Source: Sorangium cellulosum
GTDB taxonomy: Bacteria; Myxococcota_A; Polyangia; Polyangiales; Polyangiaceae
Assembly: GCF_002950945.1 (NCBI RefSeq)
Contig: NZ_CP012673.1
Span: 10,492,501 to 10,556,500, forward strand
DNA: 64,000 nucleotides
Reading direction: 5' to 3'
Shown here: positions 41,958 through 51,455 of the stretch, one piece after another
Layout of the letters: every line of letters begins with the position of its first letter
Numbering within the stretch: position 1 is the first letter of the stretch
Notes under the pieces: generated by a model
Databases searched by the model: none
Told to the model about the DNA's origin: nothing
The model's input: only the letters and a program-made list of their open reading frames with translations
Made by a program: the position numbers and the translations under genes

Positions 41958-44900
41958 TCACTTACACCCAGCGCGCGGCTTTGTTGGATACGCAGTTTCC
42001 AGTATGCCAGTTTCTTTATTGAACCACATTTCGATTCGACCCACCCACAGCCTACTCGACACATAAGCCTCGAACTTGATCCTGGGCCCTTGCGTCTGTA
42101 TCTTTTTCCTGAGCTCCCATGCCTGGTTAACAACCTGCATAATCTCTTTTTTGCTCAACGTACCATAAACATCATTATTTCCGCGAATCTTTTCTGGACT
42201 CCCGATCCAATGCCCCTCAAAAATATGATTCCATTGCGTCCCTCGTCGCGCGGGACCACGAAATACCAGGCCAAGAGGGTCAGTCCAGCACAACGGGTCA
42301 GTGACATACCCGTACTGAGCAACGCCATTCCGAAGTCCAACCGGATCTTGACTGATGTACCGCCCGCTCTCCGGATCGTAATACCTGAATCTGTTGTAAT
42401 ATAGCCCCGTTTCTGGATCCTCGTACTGCCCGGGATACCTCCACGGGCACTCCGTCTTCTTTCCGGCGAGGTCCTCCCGCAGCACCCCGCACAGGTCGAG
42501 CTGCGCCTTCCATGCCACCTGCCCCGCCTCGGTCATGAGCATCGCAGGGGTGCCGAGGTGGTCGGTGATCACGCTGTACCTCTTCCTCCCCTCGAACTTC
42601 GCGATCGGCGTGAACGCCCCCGGCTCGAAGATCCACGTCACCAAGGGCTCTAGCGTCCCATCCGCCCTCCGGACGCGCTCGTGCACGAGGTCGTCCCCAT
42701 CCCAGATGTAGTCGGTGGCAGCCCCGTCGAACTCCTTCCTTATCCGCCTTCCCAGCGCATCATACGCGAACGCCACCCTCTTGCCGTCCGGCCGCTCGAC
42801 TCCCCGGAGCCGCCCTGCCGGATCCCACCGGTACGTCCACCGGCTCCCGTCCGCGAGCCGCTTCTCGATCAGGTTCCCCGCCCCGTCGTGCCGGTACTCG
42901 GCCCCGTCCGCCCGCAGCAGCACGCCCCCGCGCCCGTACGTCCGGTCCTTCCGGTCCGCGCTCCGGAACAGGTTGCTCACCCCGTCGCTCTGCCGATGCT
43001 GCATCGTCCCGTCCGGGAACAGCGCCGCGATCAGGTGTCCCCGCGGATCGTGCGTGAACCGCGTCGCTCCCTTCCGCGTATCGATGAGCGCCGCGATCTG
43101 CTCTGGCCCCTCCCACTGGTACCCGATACGCATCACGTCGGTCCCCGGGCTCGCCCCCTTCGCCCCGGTCAGCACCTGCCGCAGCGCCGGCCTCCCGAAC
43201 GCGTCTCGCTTCCACGTCGCGGCCACTCCTCCCGGCATTCGCCGCGCGACCTCCAACCCGAGCGGATCGCGCTCGATCTTCATCTCCCAGTCCGGCATCT
43301 CCAGCAGCGGCAACCGCAAGCTCACGATCGCCGGCGACAGCAGCCGCGTGCTCGGTCCCGCCTGCACGCCGGCCAGCTCCCCGGCCTTGTTCCACGCGTA
43401 CTCGGTGCGATGTCCCAGGTCGGTCTGCCGCTCGACCCGCAAGCCCGCGTCGTCGTACCGGCTCTCCACCTCGTGGCTCGCTTCGCCAACCTCGTGCCGC
43501 TCGCGGACGACCTGCCCCACCGCGTCGCGCTCCAGCACCACCTTCACGTCGCCCGACCGCGCCTCCACCAGCTCGCCCAGCGCGCTGTACGCGAACGTCT
43601 CCTCCAGCGGCGCGCCTCCGCCGAGCGGCGCGCTCAGCGTGCTCCGCGTGATCCTCCCCAGCGCATCGCGCTCGATCTGCGTCACGCTGTAGTCCGGTCC
43701 CAGCACCCGCAGCGTCCGTCCGGCCTTGTCGTGCAGGTAACGGTGCCTGCGCCCGTCGAAGCCGATCTCCGCCTCCACACGCCCCGCCCGGTCCAGCTCG
43801 AACCGGTACAACTCGCCGTGCTGGTTCTCCACCGCGACGAGGTCCTCCTCTTTGTCGTAGTGCAGCCGCACCGTGTACTTCATCGGATCGGTGTGCTCCA
43901 CGAGCCGGTTCATGCCCGCGTACCGCATCGCTTCCCGCCGCCCCTGCGCGTCGACTTGCTCGACGACGTTCCCCTCGGCATCGCGCACCATCGACAGTCG
44001 CTCGCCGTCCGCGCGCTCCAGGTACGTGATGCGCCCCAGCTTGTCCCGCAGGGCACGCGACACCCTCCCGCCCGCGTCGACGGTCTTTACGAGCCGCCCC
44101 CGCGTGTCGTGCTCGAACCGCGTCGTCCGCCCCTCGCCGTCGGTCATCTCGGCGAGCTCATGCCGCGGCGTCCAGCGCACGCGCGCCCGCCGCCCCGCCG
44201 AGTCGTCCAGGCCCACCAGCCGCCCGTGCTCGTCGTGCGTGTACCACGTCACGGCCCCAAGCGGGTTGCGCGCCCATACCGGCCTGCCGCGCGCATCGTA
44301 CGCCGCGGCCCATTCTCCACCCCCCGCATCGACGAGCCGCACGAGTTGGTCCTCCCGGTCGTACTCCATCCGCGTCTCGTGCCCGAGCGCATCGCGGTGC
44401 AGCAACCAGTTCCCCCGCGCGTCGTAGACCCACTCGCTCTTGTTCCCGAGCCCGTCGGTCTCCGACGTCTTCCGGCAGTACGCATCCCAGGTGTACTCGG
44501 TCACCGCGCCCATCGGATCCATCATCCTGTCGACGAGCCCGAGCGCGTTCCCCCAGTACTGCGTTATCCCGCCGCGCCCGTCCTCGACCGACGTGAAGTG
44601 CCGCTCTGGGTCGTAGGTGATGCGCCGGTCGTAGATCCCCCCGTCTCCCCAGGTGCGCACGCACCAGCCCTCCGGGTGGTACCAGTCCCACGCGAAGTAG
44701 AATGAGAGCCCACCCTTGTGGGTCTCCTTGACCATCACGCCGCCGCGGTACTCGTACCGCAGCGCGTGTCCCAGCGGGTCCGTCGCGGCCGACAGCCGGC
44801 CTTCGGCGTCGAAGCTGTAGCGGACGAGCGGCTCACCCTCGAAGTACACCCCCTCCATGCGTCCTTCCCGCGTCCACCGCACCTCGAGCACGCGCCCCGC

Positions 44901-45917
44901 CGTGTCCACCACCTCCCGCAGGAACCCGCGCTCGTACTTCAGTACGACCGCGTTCCCCGACCGGTCGACGAGCCTCGTCATCACGAACCGCCGCGCCCCC
45001 GCGAGCCTCGCGAACACCGCACGCACCCCGTCCGCGCCGCGCTTCTCGTACCCGGCCTCCGTGCGCGTCAGCGTGTACCGGTCCTCGCCGTCCCAGTCCG
45101 ACGCCCCCACGCGCAGCGGCGGGTGCTCCTTCGGACGCCCGTCCGCCAGCCGCAGCACCACCCCGCTCGCCGTCTCCTCCACGCTCTCCTCGAACGGATG
45201 GCTCCACCCCGGGCCGAGCGCCCCCTCCTCGGTCTGCCGGCTCCGGTAGTTGCGCTCCCATACGATCGGGATCATCCCCGGCAGCTCGAAGTCGATCGCC
45301 TCCGCGATCAGCTCGCCGGTCATCACGTCCACGGGGTGCCCCGTCAAGAAGCAGATCACCTTGCTGCGGAGCGAACCCTTCGTCGCTCCGGTGAGCGCGT
45401 GCAGCTTGTTCGACACCCACTTCGTGCGGATGGCCTGCGTCGCCGCCGCCGCGAAGTCCACCGCCTCGGGTCCGCCGATCAGCACCGGCGCTCCCATCGG
45501 CACGGCGAGGCAGACGCTCGTCGGCAAGTTGATCGGGAAGTTGCAGCTCATCACGACGGATGCCGTCCGGCTCTGGCTCGACCCCTCGAAGTCGACCGTC
45601 TTCGAGCCCGTGATCAGCGTGCCGTCGTTGCCGGGAATATCGTTCGGCGCGAACGACACGCCCGGCGGCGTAGGGAAGTGCGGCACACCCTTCACCTCGG
45701 TGCCGGTGTTCCCTACGCGCATGCCGTTGACACGCACCGCGCCCCCTCCCCCGAAGACGGCGCCGATCGCCGCGCTCATGATCGCGCCCATGGGATCGAA
45801 CACGACGCCGATGAACGGGTGCGGCAGCGGCGTCGGCACCGGTCCGCCGGGCGTCGGCACCATCACCATGTGAACGTCGATGCCAAGGACGGGATCACCC
45901 CACTTCGCCGCGATCAT
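41958..45917 (-). CDS. PAAR-RHS polymorphic toxin
   Basis: The 1319-residue protein has a PAAR-like N-terminus (about 1-130: MIAAKWGDPVLGIDVHMVMV, GVPHFPTPPGVSFAPNDIPG), a DUF6531-like part (HPVDVMTGELIAEAIDFELP), then dozens of YD repeats (about 290-1180), the RHS core end YYDPESGRYISQDPVGL (near 1189), and a variable tip of about 100 residues. The tip (QWNHIFEGHW, GTLSKKEIMQVVNQAWELRK, YVSSRLWVGRIEMWF, GILETAYPTK) resembles BECR-fold ribonuclease toxins; the ending ETAYPT is typical. RHS shells enclose such toxins. GGGGAGG lies 7 nt before ATG 45917. The tip is low in GC. Confidence 0.88.
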   Translation of the reverse strand: MIAAKWGDPVLGIDVHMVMVPTPGGPVPTPLPHPFIGVVFDPMGAIMSAAIGAVFGGGGAVRVNGMRVGNTGTEVKGVPHFPTPPGVSFAPNDIPGNDGTLITGSKTVDFEGSSQSRTASVVMSCNFPINLPTSVCLAVPMGAPVLIGGPEAVDFAAAATQAIRTKWVSNKLHALTGATKGSLRSKVICFLTGHPVDVMTGELIAEAIDFELPGMIPIVWERNYRSRQTEEGALGPGWSHPFEESVEETASGVVLRLADGRPKEHPPLRVGASDWDGEDRYTLTRTEAGYEKRGADGVRAVFARLAGARRFVMTRLVDRSGNAVVLKYERGFLREVVDTAGRVLEVRWTREGRMEGVYFEGEPLVRYSFDAEGRLSAATDPLGHALRYEYRGGVMVKETHKGGLSFYFAWDWYHPEGWCVRTWGDGGIYDRRITYDPERHFTSVEDGRGGITQYWGNALGLVDRMMDPMGAVTEYTWDAYCRKTSETDGLGNKSEWVYDARGNWLLHRDALGHETRMEYDREDQLVRLVDAGGGEWAAAYDARGRPVWARNPLGAVTWYTHDEHGRLVGLDDSAGRRARVRWTPRHELAEMTDGEGRTTRFEHDTRGRLVKTVDAGGRVSRALRDKLGRITYLERADGERLSMVRDAEGNVVEQVDAQGRREAMRYAGMNRLVEHTDPMKYTVRLHYDKEEDLVAVENQHGELYRFELDRAGRVEAEIGFDGRRHRYLHDKAGRTLRVLGPDYSVTQIERDALGRITRSTLSAPLGGGAPLEETFAYSALGELVEARSGDVKVVLERDAVGQVVRERHEVGEASHEVESRYDDAGLRVERQTDLGHRTEYAWNKAGELAGVQAGPSTRLLSPAIVSLRLPLLEMPDWEMKIERDPLGLEVARRMPGGVAATWKRDAFGRPALRQVLTGAKGASPGTDVMRIGYQWEGPEQIAALIDTRKGATRFTHDPRGHLIAALFPDGTMQHRQSDGVSNLFRSADRKDRTYGRGGVLLRADGAEYRHDGAGNLIEKRLADGSRWTYRWDPAGRLRGVERPDGKRVAFAYDALGRRIRKEFDGAATDYIWDGDDLVHERVRRADGTLEPLVTWIFEPGAFTPIAKFEGRKRYSVITDHLGTPAMLMTEAGQVAWKAQLDLCGVLREDLAGKKTECPWRYPGQYEDPETGLYYNRFRYYDPESGRYISQDPVGLRNGVAQYGYVTDPLCWTDPLGLVFRGPARRGTQWNHIFEGHWIGSPEKIRGNNDVYGTLSKKEIMQVVNQAWELRKKIQTQGPRIKFEAYVSSRLWVGRIEMWFNKETGILETAYPTKPRAGCK

Positions 45918-45988
45918 TCTTGAACCTCCCCAGCCGCTCTCTCGAGCGCAAGATCGCCCGGTTGCGCTATGACGCTGCCGTCGAGAAG

Positions 45989-46555
45989 CTACGGCGCACG
46001 CCGGAACGGCACGGCGGCGTCCGGCAACAGCGTGTTGGAGGACAGCGGCAGCGTCTCCTCTTCGGGAGCCGCCCCTGTGAACCCAGGCAGCAGCTGCGTG
46101 GCAGAAGGATCGGGCACCGCGCCGACCTCTGGCATATGGGGCCCGCCGGGGCGCTCCTCGCCCGCGACCGCACGCGGCTGTTCTACGCCCCGCTGGAACG
46201 GAAGGACCTCCCTCGGAGAGAACGCCGCAGCGCTCAAGAGCGCAGTCGATGTCCCATCGGACTCCGCGTCAGGCTCCCCTGCGACCGCATCCACCAGAGG
46301 CGTCGCGGGAGCCTCATGACGTCCTCCGCGCTCTGCCCACGCGAGCCGGTAAGCCCCCTCGAACGCCCGCACGCTCGAGGACTCGCCGCGCTCCAGATCA
46401 TCCGCGAGGGACGCCAGCCACGCCTCCTCGACCTCGCTCCAGCGGCTTCCATCGAGCCCGACGGCGGCGAGCACCTCGGGCTTCGGCTGACCCGAGTCGA
46501 GCAGGGCTCGGAGGCGCGCGAACTCCTCCAGCGAGATCCCCCGATCCCTCGCCAT
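45989..46555 (-). CDS. hypothetical protein preceding the RHS toxin
   Basis: The 188-residue product begins MARDRGISLEEFARLRALLD and has a helical N-terminal domain with a W-rich segment (RWSEVEEAWLASLADDL), then a disordered Pro/Glu-rich tail. AGGAGG lies 7 nt before ATG 46555. It is first in the minus-strand run that ends with the VgrG genes, 71 bp upstream of the RHS gene. A chaperone or adaptor that helps load the RHS protein is a possible role, by position only. Confidence 0.55.
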   Translation of the reverse strand: MARDRGISLEEFARLRALLDSGQPKPEVLAAVGLDGSRWSEVEEAWLASLADDLERGESSSVRAFEGAYRLAWAERGGRHEAPATPLVDAVAGEPDAESDGTSTALLSAAAFSPREVLPFQRGVEQPRAVAGEERPGGPHMPEVGAVPDPSATQLLPGFTGAAPEEETLPLSSNTLLPDAAVPFRRAP

Positions 46556-46644
46556 CGCCCAACCTCCTGCTGCTCCTGAGCGATAGACCCTTCCACGCCG
46601 CCACCGCTGCACACGCAGCAGATCGTGCGAGTCGAGTCGAACCC

Positions 46645-46679
46645 TCTTCGTCGTACACGACCGAGCCGCGCCGCGTCAA
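46645..46679 (-). promoter_or_regulatory. weak candidate promoter for the RHS/VgrG operon
   Basis: On the minus strand TTGACG (46679-46674) is followed after 18 bp by TACGAC-like sequence. The -10 is poor. It is the only promoter-like match in the 255-bp gap upstream of the gene at 45989-46555. Confidence 0.25.
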
Positions 46680-46810
46680 GGTAGACGTGCGGTTCCTCAC
46701 GCCGCCTCGCGGTAGATCGCCCCCGTGAGCGAGCACGAGCTCGACGACACCACGGCGTTGTTTCCCGGCGGGGCGCATCCTTACCATCGCCTACACCGGA
46801 GGATCATCTC

Positions 46811-47743
46811 ATGGCCAAGCCCAAGTCCCCGAAGAAGTCATCCACCCAATCAGCGCCGGCGGGCCCCGCCGAGGAGGCGCCGTCGCCGCTCATCCTGACC
46901 GCCGTCGAGCAGGATCTCCTGGAACGCTCCCTCAAGCTGCTGGTCAACATCCAGACAGCGCCCTTCAGCGCGCAGGCCCGACGCGAGGGTTACACCGCCG
47001 ACGAGCATCGCGAAGGCTGGCGGCTCCTCAGGCTCGCCTCCGGCGAGGCGAAGCCGCTCGAGCACCTCTTCGCCGAGGTCGCGAACGGCGGGGCCGTCGA
47101 AGGCGCGGAGCGGCTCCGCCTGCTCCAGGACGTCGACGCCTTCGAGAACACCTGGTTCCCCCGCACCCGCGCCGTCATTCGCCGCGTGGTCCCCCGCGCC
47201 CGCCGCGAGGCCTTCGAGGCCGCCTTCTTCAAGAACCTTGAGCAGCAGCCCCTCGGGCCGGCGGTCATCGTGTCCGTTCGCACTTTCCTCTCCCGCCTCG
47301 ACGGCCTCTCCCAGAGCAACGACGCGGACGCGAAGGAGGTCCGCAAGACGCTCGTGAAGCGCGGCCTGACCGAGGAGAAGCTCAAGGAGGTCCGCGACAT
47401 GCTCGGCAAGCTCGAGGTCGGCGGCGGCCCGCTGCCCGAGCGCAAGGTGTCCGCCGCCGAGCTCGCGAAGGCCCACAAGGCACAGCGCGAAGGGCTCGAC
47501 GATCTGCGCGACTGGTTCAACGACTGGGCCACGACCTTCCGGCAGGTGTTCGGCGTCAAGGCCCAGCTCAAGCTCGGCCTCACCACCGCCAAGCGCAGCT
47601 CCACCAACAAGAAGGAGGAAGTCGACGATGCCGGCGACGAGGAGGAGCTCGGCGACGAGGAAGCAACCGACGACGAGGCGGAGCTCAGCGAGGAGGACGA
47701 GGAGCTCGGCGACGAGGAGGCTGAGATCGGCGAGGACGAGTAA
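46811..47743 (+). CDS. hypothetical protein with acidic C-terminal tail
   Basis: The 310-residue soluble protein has a Lys/Ser/Ala-rich start, a helical middle (about 30-235: LTAVEQDLLERSLKLLVNIQ, EHREGWRLLRLASGEAKPLE, FEAAFFKNLEQQPLGPAV) and a final 45 residues that are nearly all Glu and Asp. GGAGG is 8 nt before ATG. Such acidic tails occur in proteins that bind basic partners. No catalytic motif is recognised. Confidence 0.65.
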   Translation: MAKPKSPKKSSTQSAPAGPAEEAPSPLILTAVEQDLLERSLKLLVNIQTAPFSAQARREGYTADEHREGWRLLRLASGEAKPLEHLFAEVANGGAVEGAERLRLLQDVDAFENTWFPRTRAVIRRVVPRARREAFEAAFFKNLEQQPLGPAVIVSVRTFLSRLDGLSQSNDADAKEVRKTLVKRGLTEEKLKEVRDMLGKLEVGGGPLPERKVSAAELAKAHKAQREGLDDLRDWFNDWATTFRQVFGVKAQLKLGLTTAKRSSTNKKEEVDDAGDEEELGDEEATDDEAELSEEDEELGDEEAEIGEDE

Positions 47744-47922
47744 CCGGAGGCGGGGCCACCCCCTGGGAAGCCGGGCTCGCTAGGCGGCGCGCCGGGGAGC
47801 GACTGCTCGCCGGCGCGCCCTCGTATCCCGCGGCCGCTGGCCGCATCGAGCATGCCTCGCCTCGTGCGGCCACAGCGAGAAGGAGCCGATCTCGCGGCGA
47901 GCCCATACGGGGAGCAGCGTGC

Positions 47923-48828
47923 CTACCAGCAGGACGGGCAGTCGCTCCCCCCGCAGTCGATGTTCTCCTCGTCCCCGTTCCTCTTGCCGTCCTCGCAGCT
48001 ACGTGGCTGGCACTTGCCGGCGAAGCAGGACCCGGTCGTGCAGTCCGCGTCGCCGAAGCATCCGGCCCCCTCAGGGCATGGGGTGTTGCACGCGTAGGAA
48101 CCACAGTCGACGTCCACCTCGTTGCCGTTCCTTCGGCCGTCGTCGCAGGCAGGCCGGACGCACGTATGATCGGCCCCGCACGAAAGGGACACGCAATCCT
48201 CGTGCTTGTTGCACGCGAAGCCTCGGATGCACGGGTCGCACGGGCCGCCGCAGTCCGTCTCGGTCTCGTCGAGGGATGGATCGGGTTGACCGTTGTCGCA
48301 GTGCGGCGGAACGCACTTGAATCGGTGCGAACAGATCCGCGATGGGTCGTCGCAATCGGCGGCTTCCAGGCACTCGACCCGATGGCCGTCTCCGTCGCAA
48401 AAGAGGCCCGACCCGTCGGGCGCCGGGCCCTTCGGACCAGCGGCGATGAGCGGCTGGTTCATCTCGCACAGGTGCACGATGCAAGGGTTGCCTCCCGGAT
48501 CGATGTCGTCCGGCGCCGGCTCCTCCCGCGGTACCCCTGACGCGTCGCACCGCAGGTAGATGCAATCCCCGCGCGCCTGGCTCTTGAACTCCTGCACCAG
48601 GTCGATCGCGCAGACCCCTTGGTCGCAGATCTTGTCCCCGCAGCGCCGATCCCAGAGGACGCAACAGTCGTCGGCGGTCCTGCACGGCTCGCCTGGATCG
48701 TTGCAAAGCGCCCATGAGCCGGAGCTCGATCCCGAGGTCGCTGCGCTGGTCCCTGGACCATCTCCGGAGCATGCGATCCAGCTCGCCAGGAAGGCGAGCA
48801 CCGCGAAGGCGGCGCAAAGGCGTCTCAT
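47923..48828 (-). CDS. Cys-rich lipoprotein, second of two paralogues
   Basis: The 301-residue product has a signal peptide with a lipobox-like WIACSG. It is built of Cys-rich modules of the form CxDGxxNGxExDxDCGG-C-x-C followed by CxxxxDCxxGxC. These occur in many myxobacterial secreted proteins. GGAGGG lies 6 nt before ATG 48828, and the ATG overlaps the stop of the upstream paralogue (TGATG). Predicted to be surface exposed, disulfide-stabilised, function unknown. The 180-bp region downstream shows nothing I can name. Confidence 0.72.
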   Translation of the reverse strand: MRRLCAAFAVLAFLASWIACSGDGPGTSAATSGSSSGSWALCNDPGEPCRTADDCCVLWDRRCGDKICDQGVCAIDLVQEFKSQARGDCIYLRCDASGVPREEPAPDDIDPGGNPCIVHLCEMNQPLIAAGPKGPAPDGSGLFCDGDGHRVECLEAADCDDPSRICSHRFKCVPPHCDNGQPDPSLDETETDCGGPCDPCIRGFACNKHEDCVSLSCGADHTCVRPACDDGRRNGNEVDVDCGSYACNTPCPEGAGCFGDADCTTGSCFAGKCQPRSCEDGKRNGDEENIDCGGSDCPSCW

Positions 48829-49922
48829 CACGTGCCCTCCCCGGTCGATGCCGGCCCGCTCCGCGCCGCGTGCCTGCCGCATGGGCCGCACCGCTCGCCG
48901 CCGCAGTCGACATCCCTCTCGTCCTGGTTCATCACGCCATCTCGGCAACCTGCCTGCTGGCAGATGCCGCGCGAGCACACCCCGCTCGCACAGTCATCGT
49001 GCGCGGAGCACTTCAAGCCACCGCCGCACGGTGCACACGAAGGTCCACCGCAGTCCACGTCGCTCTCGGAGCCGTTGAGGACCTCATCGTCGCACGTCGC
49101 ATGGGCGCATCGGTTCTCCTTGCAAACACCCTCCGTGCAGTCGGTAGCCTGGCTGCACGGCTGCCCCGACGGGCACGGATCGCATGGGCCGCCGCAGTCG
49201 ATGGCCGTCTCTCCGATGATCGAATCAAGATCGCCGTCCGCACAGGTCTTTATGATGCACGATCCGCGCCCTGAGCAGATCAGCTCCGGATGGCCGCAGT
49301 CGGCGTCCAGCAAGCACCCGACCCAGTGGCCCTGGCCGTCGCAGTAGCCCGAGCTCGCCGGCGCCGCTCCCCTCGGGTACGGCTCGTTCGCGATGGTCAT
49401 CAGGACCTCGTCGCACCGGTCGATCGTGCACTCGTTGGCATCGTTGAAGACGTCGTCGGGGGCTGGCGCATCGAACGCCTCGCCCCGCTCGCTGCACTGG
49501 ACCACGACGCAGTCGCCGGCGCGCTGCGTCGTGGTCTCGGGCACCACCTCAAGACCGCACACGTGATCGGTGCACGTTGCCCTGCCGCACCGTGGGGACA
49601 CCGGCCCCGGGCAGTCCTCGGGGGTCTCGCACCTCGCCGGCTCGTCCACGTGATGCTCGTCGGTACACGCGCCGGGCGGGTGGCACGCTCGATTGCAAGA
49701 ATCCGAGCCCGGCTCCTGCGCGCAGCACCACGCGGTGCCTCCGGGACACCAGCAGGCTCCCCCCGTGCACTCCCAGCCGAAGCCCCACGCGTCGCAGTCC
49801 GCCTGAGTGTCGCAGGCGATCTCACCATTCACGTCCACGTCCACGTACCTCTCGCCAGCGCATGCGCCCCACAGGGCACCGATGGCTAGGAACGTTCCGC
49901 TCGCGCCAAGCCTCTTCCACAT
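48828..49922 (-). CDS. Cys-rich lipoprotein, first of two paralogues
   Basis: The 364-residue product has a signal peptide ending LWGACAGE and the same Cys modules as its downstream neighbour (AIDCGGPCDPC, DVDCGGPSCAPC, DVDCGGERCGPC with repeated DC..GVC segments). An extra N-terminal Cys-rich region (CDTQADCDAWGFGWECTGG) is present. The two genes arose by tandem duplication and are translationally coupled. They may form a surface complex, but no ligand can be named. Confidence 0.72.
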   Translation of the reverse strand: MWKRLGASGTFLAIGALWGACAGERYVDVDVNGEIACDTQADCDAWGFGWECTGGACWCPGGTAWCCAQEPGSDSCNRACHPPGACTDEHHVDEPARCETPEDCPGPVSPRCGRATCTDHVCGLEVVPETTTQRAGDCVVVQCSERGEAFDAPAPDDVFNDANECTIDRCDEVLMTIANEPYPRGAAPASSGYCDGQGHWVGCLLDADCGHPELICSGRGSCIIKTCADGDLDSIIGETAIDCGGPCDPCPSGQPCSQATDCTEGVCKENRCAHATCDDEVLNGSESDVDCGGPSCAPCGGGLKCSAHDDCASGVCSRGICQQAGCRDGVMNQDERDVDCGGERCGPCGRHAARSGPASTGEGT

Positions 49923-49975
49923 GGCGCGAGAGCCTATCAGAGCGACGGAGGACCGAGGCGGAGTTCCTGGAAGCT

Positions 49976-49991
49976 CCTGTCAAGCGACAGG
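49976..49991. repeat. 6-bp inverted repeat CCTGTC-AAGC-GACAGG
   Basis: The arms 49976-49981 and 49986-49991 are exact complements in the 122-bp gap between the PEGA-type gene (stop 50045) and the Cys-rich pair (start 49922), both on the minus strand. A TTGACA on the minus strand lies inside it, but no -10 follows at a proper distance. It could be a weak terminator of the upstream gene or an operator. Confidence 0.3.
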
Positions 49992-50044
49992 CATTCCGGT
50001 GAGCATCACAAATTTCTCACGGATCCTTATGCGTGCTGCGCGCG

Positions 50045-51097
50045 CTACCAGGAGACGGATACCAACGCACCCGGAGCGCTCCCGACGCGGACCGCCGCCT
50101 TCGGGCCGAACACGTAGCCCGTCACCCCCGCACCGGCCGCGGCCAGGCCGGCGCCGATGAAGGCGCCCACGGCCAGGCCCGTCATGGTCTTCGCGTCCCC
50201 GTCGGCCGCCGTGAACGCGCCGCAGGGCGCGGTCGCGCCGGGACACCCGCCAGAGGTCTCGGCGAGCACGCGCCGGCGAGCCTGCTCCCGCTCGTCGGCC
50301 GCCGCGTTGGCCTTGGCGACCGCGACGCTCCCGGTGACGGCCAGGGCCGCGGAGGTGGCCGCCAGCGCGCCCACGGCCCACCAGCGCAGCACGGGATCCG
50401 TTCCGGGACGATGTGGCGCCGTGCCCGGCGCGTCGCCCGCCTTGCTCACTCGAGGACCCGCGTGCGCCGCCGCCGCGGTGACGGAGGCTCTGGTGTTCAG
50501 CACCAGCCAGACGGTCCGCTCGCCGCCGGCCTCGACCGCGACCGGCTGCTCGACATGCGCGCCGGCGAGCTGCGCGCTCACGCGATGCTGGCCGGGAGCG
50601 ACGAACACGGGGCGCTCGAGCGGCGAGGCGCCGACCTGCCGCCCGTCGACGAGCACGTCGGCGCCACGCTCGCTCACGCGTACCTCGAGCGCGCCGACGT
50701 GCCGGCGGGCCTCAGCGAAGTTGGCGCGCGCGAGCTCATAACTGTCCTTGAAGCCCGGCGGGAGCCAGATCTTGGGCGCATCGGGCGTACCGACCAAGTC
50801 AAAGTAGATCGTGAGGAACTCCGCCGCCGTCTCGAAATCCCGCAACCTGAACGACAGCATGCCCACGTTGAAGGCGTCAGAAGCGCTCCCGGTGAGCCGC
50901 CATAGCGTGAGGTGAGTGTCTCTCGCGTCCGCGATTCGCCCCTCGTTGACCAGGCGCTTGGCCTGCTCCTGCAGGTCGTGCTCCGCCTTGGTCGGCGGCG
51001 GGCGTCGTGGCAGCGGCGCCTCCGCTGCCGATGCGGTCAGGCACTCCAGCAGCATCACGAACGCAAGGATCGGGCTGTAGCGCAAGCGTCGCAGCAT
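50045..51097 (-). CDS. secreted TPR-PEGA protein
   Basis: The 350-residue product has a signal peptide (ILAFVMLLECLTASAAEA), a TPR-like part (QEQAKRLVNEGRIADARDTH, FNVGMLSFRLRDFETAAEFL), a PEGA-like domain (LEVRVSERGADVLVDGRQVG, VAPGQHRVSAQLAGAHVEQP) and two hydrophobic helices near the C-terminus. It resembles the kinase partner at 14255-15265 in order of domains. Here no kinase gene is adjacent. The start MLRRLRY at 51097 gives a sensible signal sequence; ribosome site is weak. Confidence 0.72.
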   Translation of the reverse strand: MLRRLRYSPILAFVMLLECLTASAAEAPLPRRPPPTKAEHDLQEQAKRLVNEGRIADARDTHLTLWRLTGSASDAFNVGMLSFRLRDFETAAEFLTIYFDLVGTPDAPKIWLPPGFKDSYELARANFAEARRHVGALEVRVSERGADVLVDGRQVGASPLERPVFVAPGQHRVSAQLAGAHVEQPVAVEAGGERTVWLVLNTRASVTAAAAHAGPRVSKAGDAPGTAPHRPGTDPVLRWWAVGALAATSAALAVTGSVAVAKANAAADEREQARRRVLAETSGGCPGATAPCGAFTAADGDAKTMTGLAVGAFIGAGLAAAGAGVTGYVFGPKAAVRVGSAPGALVSVSW

Positions 51098-51455
51098 CTT
51101 GTCTTCGGGGGCTCTACCCAAGGAAGCGCGGGGCGACAAGCGTTGATGTGGAGATCCAGGCCGTCCGCGAAGGCATTGCGACAACGGCACACAAATTCTC
51201 TCCGTTCCCGAGAGCTATGCTGAATTATTATTTTTGCTCTTCCTTCTCCACTTCTGGACCTCGGCATGGGTGATGAATGGCGTCTGATGCACCTGCGCAC
51301 AGGGAGCGCGAGCCTTCCCGGAAACCGAACGGCCCCCTCGAACAGCATCGGCCGGCCACTCCGTCAGCCGCTCAGGAAACAGAGACCACGGCCGTTCTCA
51401 CACGGCGCACGGCGGGTCCCCGAGTCGGCGCGCGCGCACCGGTGGGTGGCTCCGG

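Noticed and set aside
49955..49983. Promoter for the Cys-rich lipoprotein pair from the minus-strand TTGACA
   Set aside because: No acceptable -10 lies 15-19 bp downstream, so the match is kept only as part of an inverted repeat.
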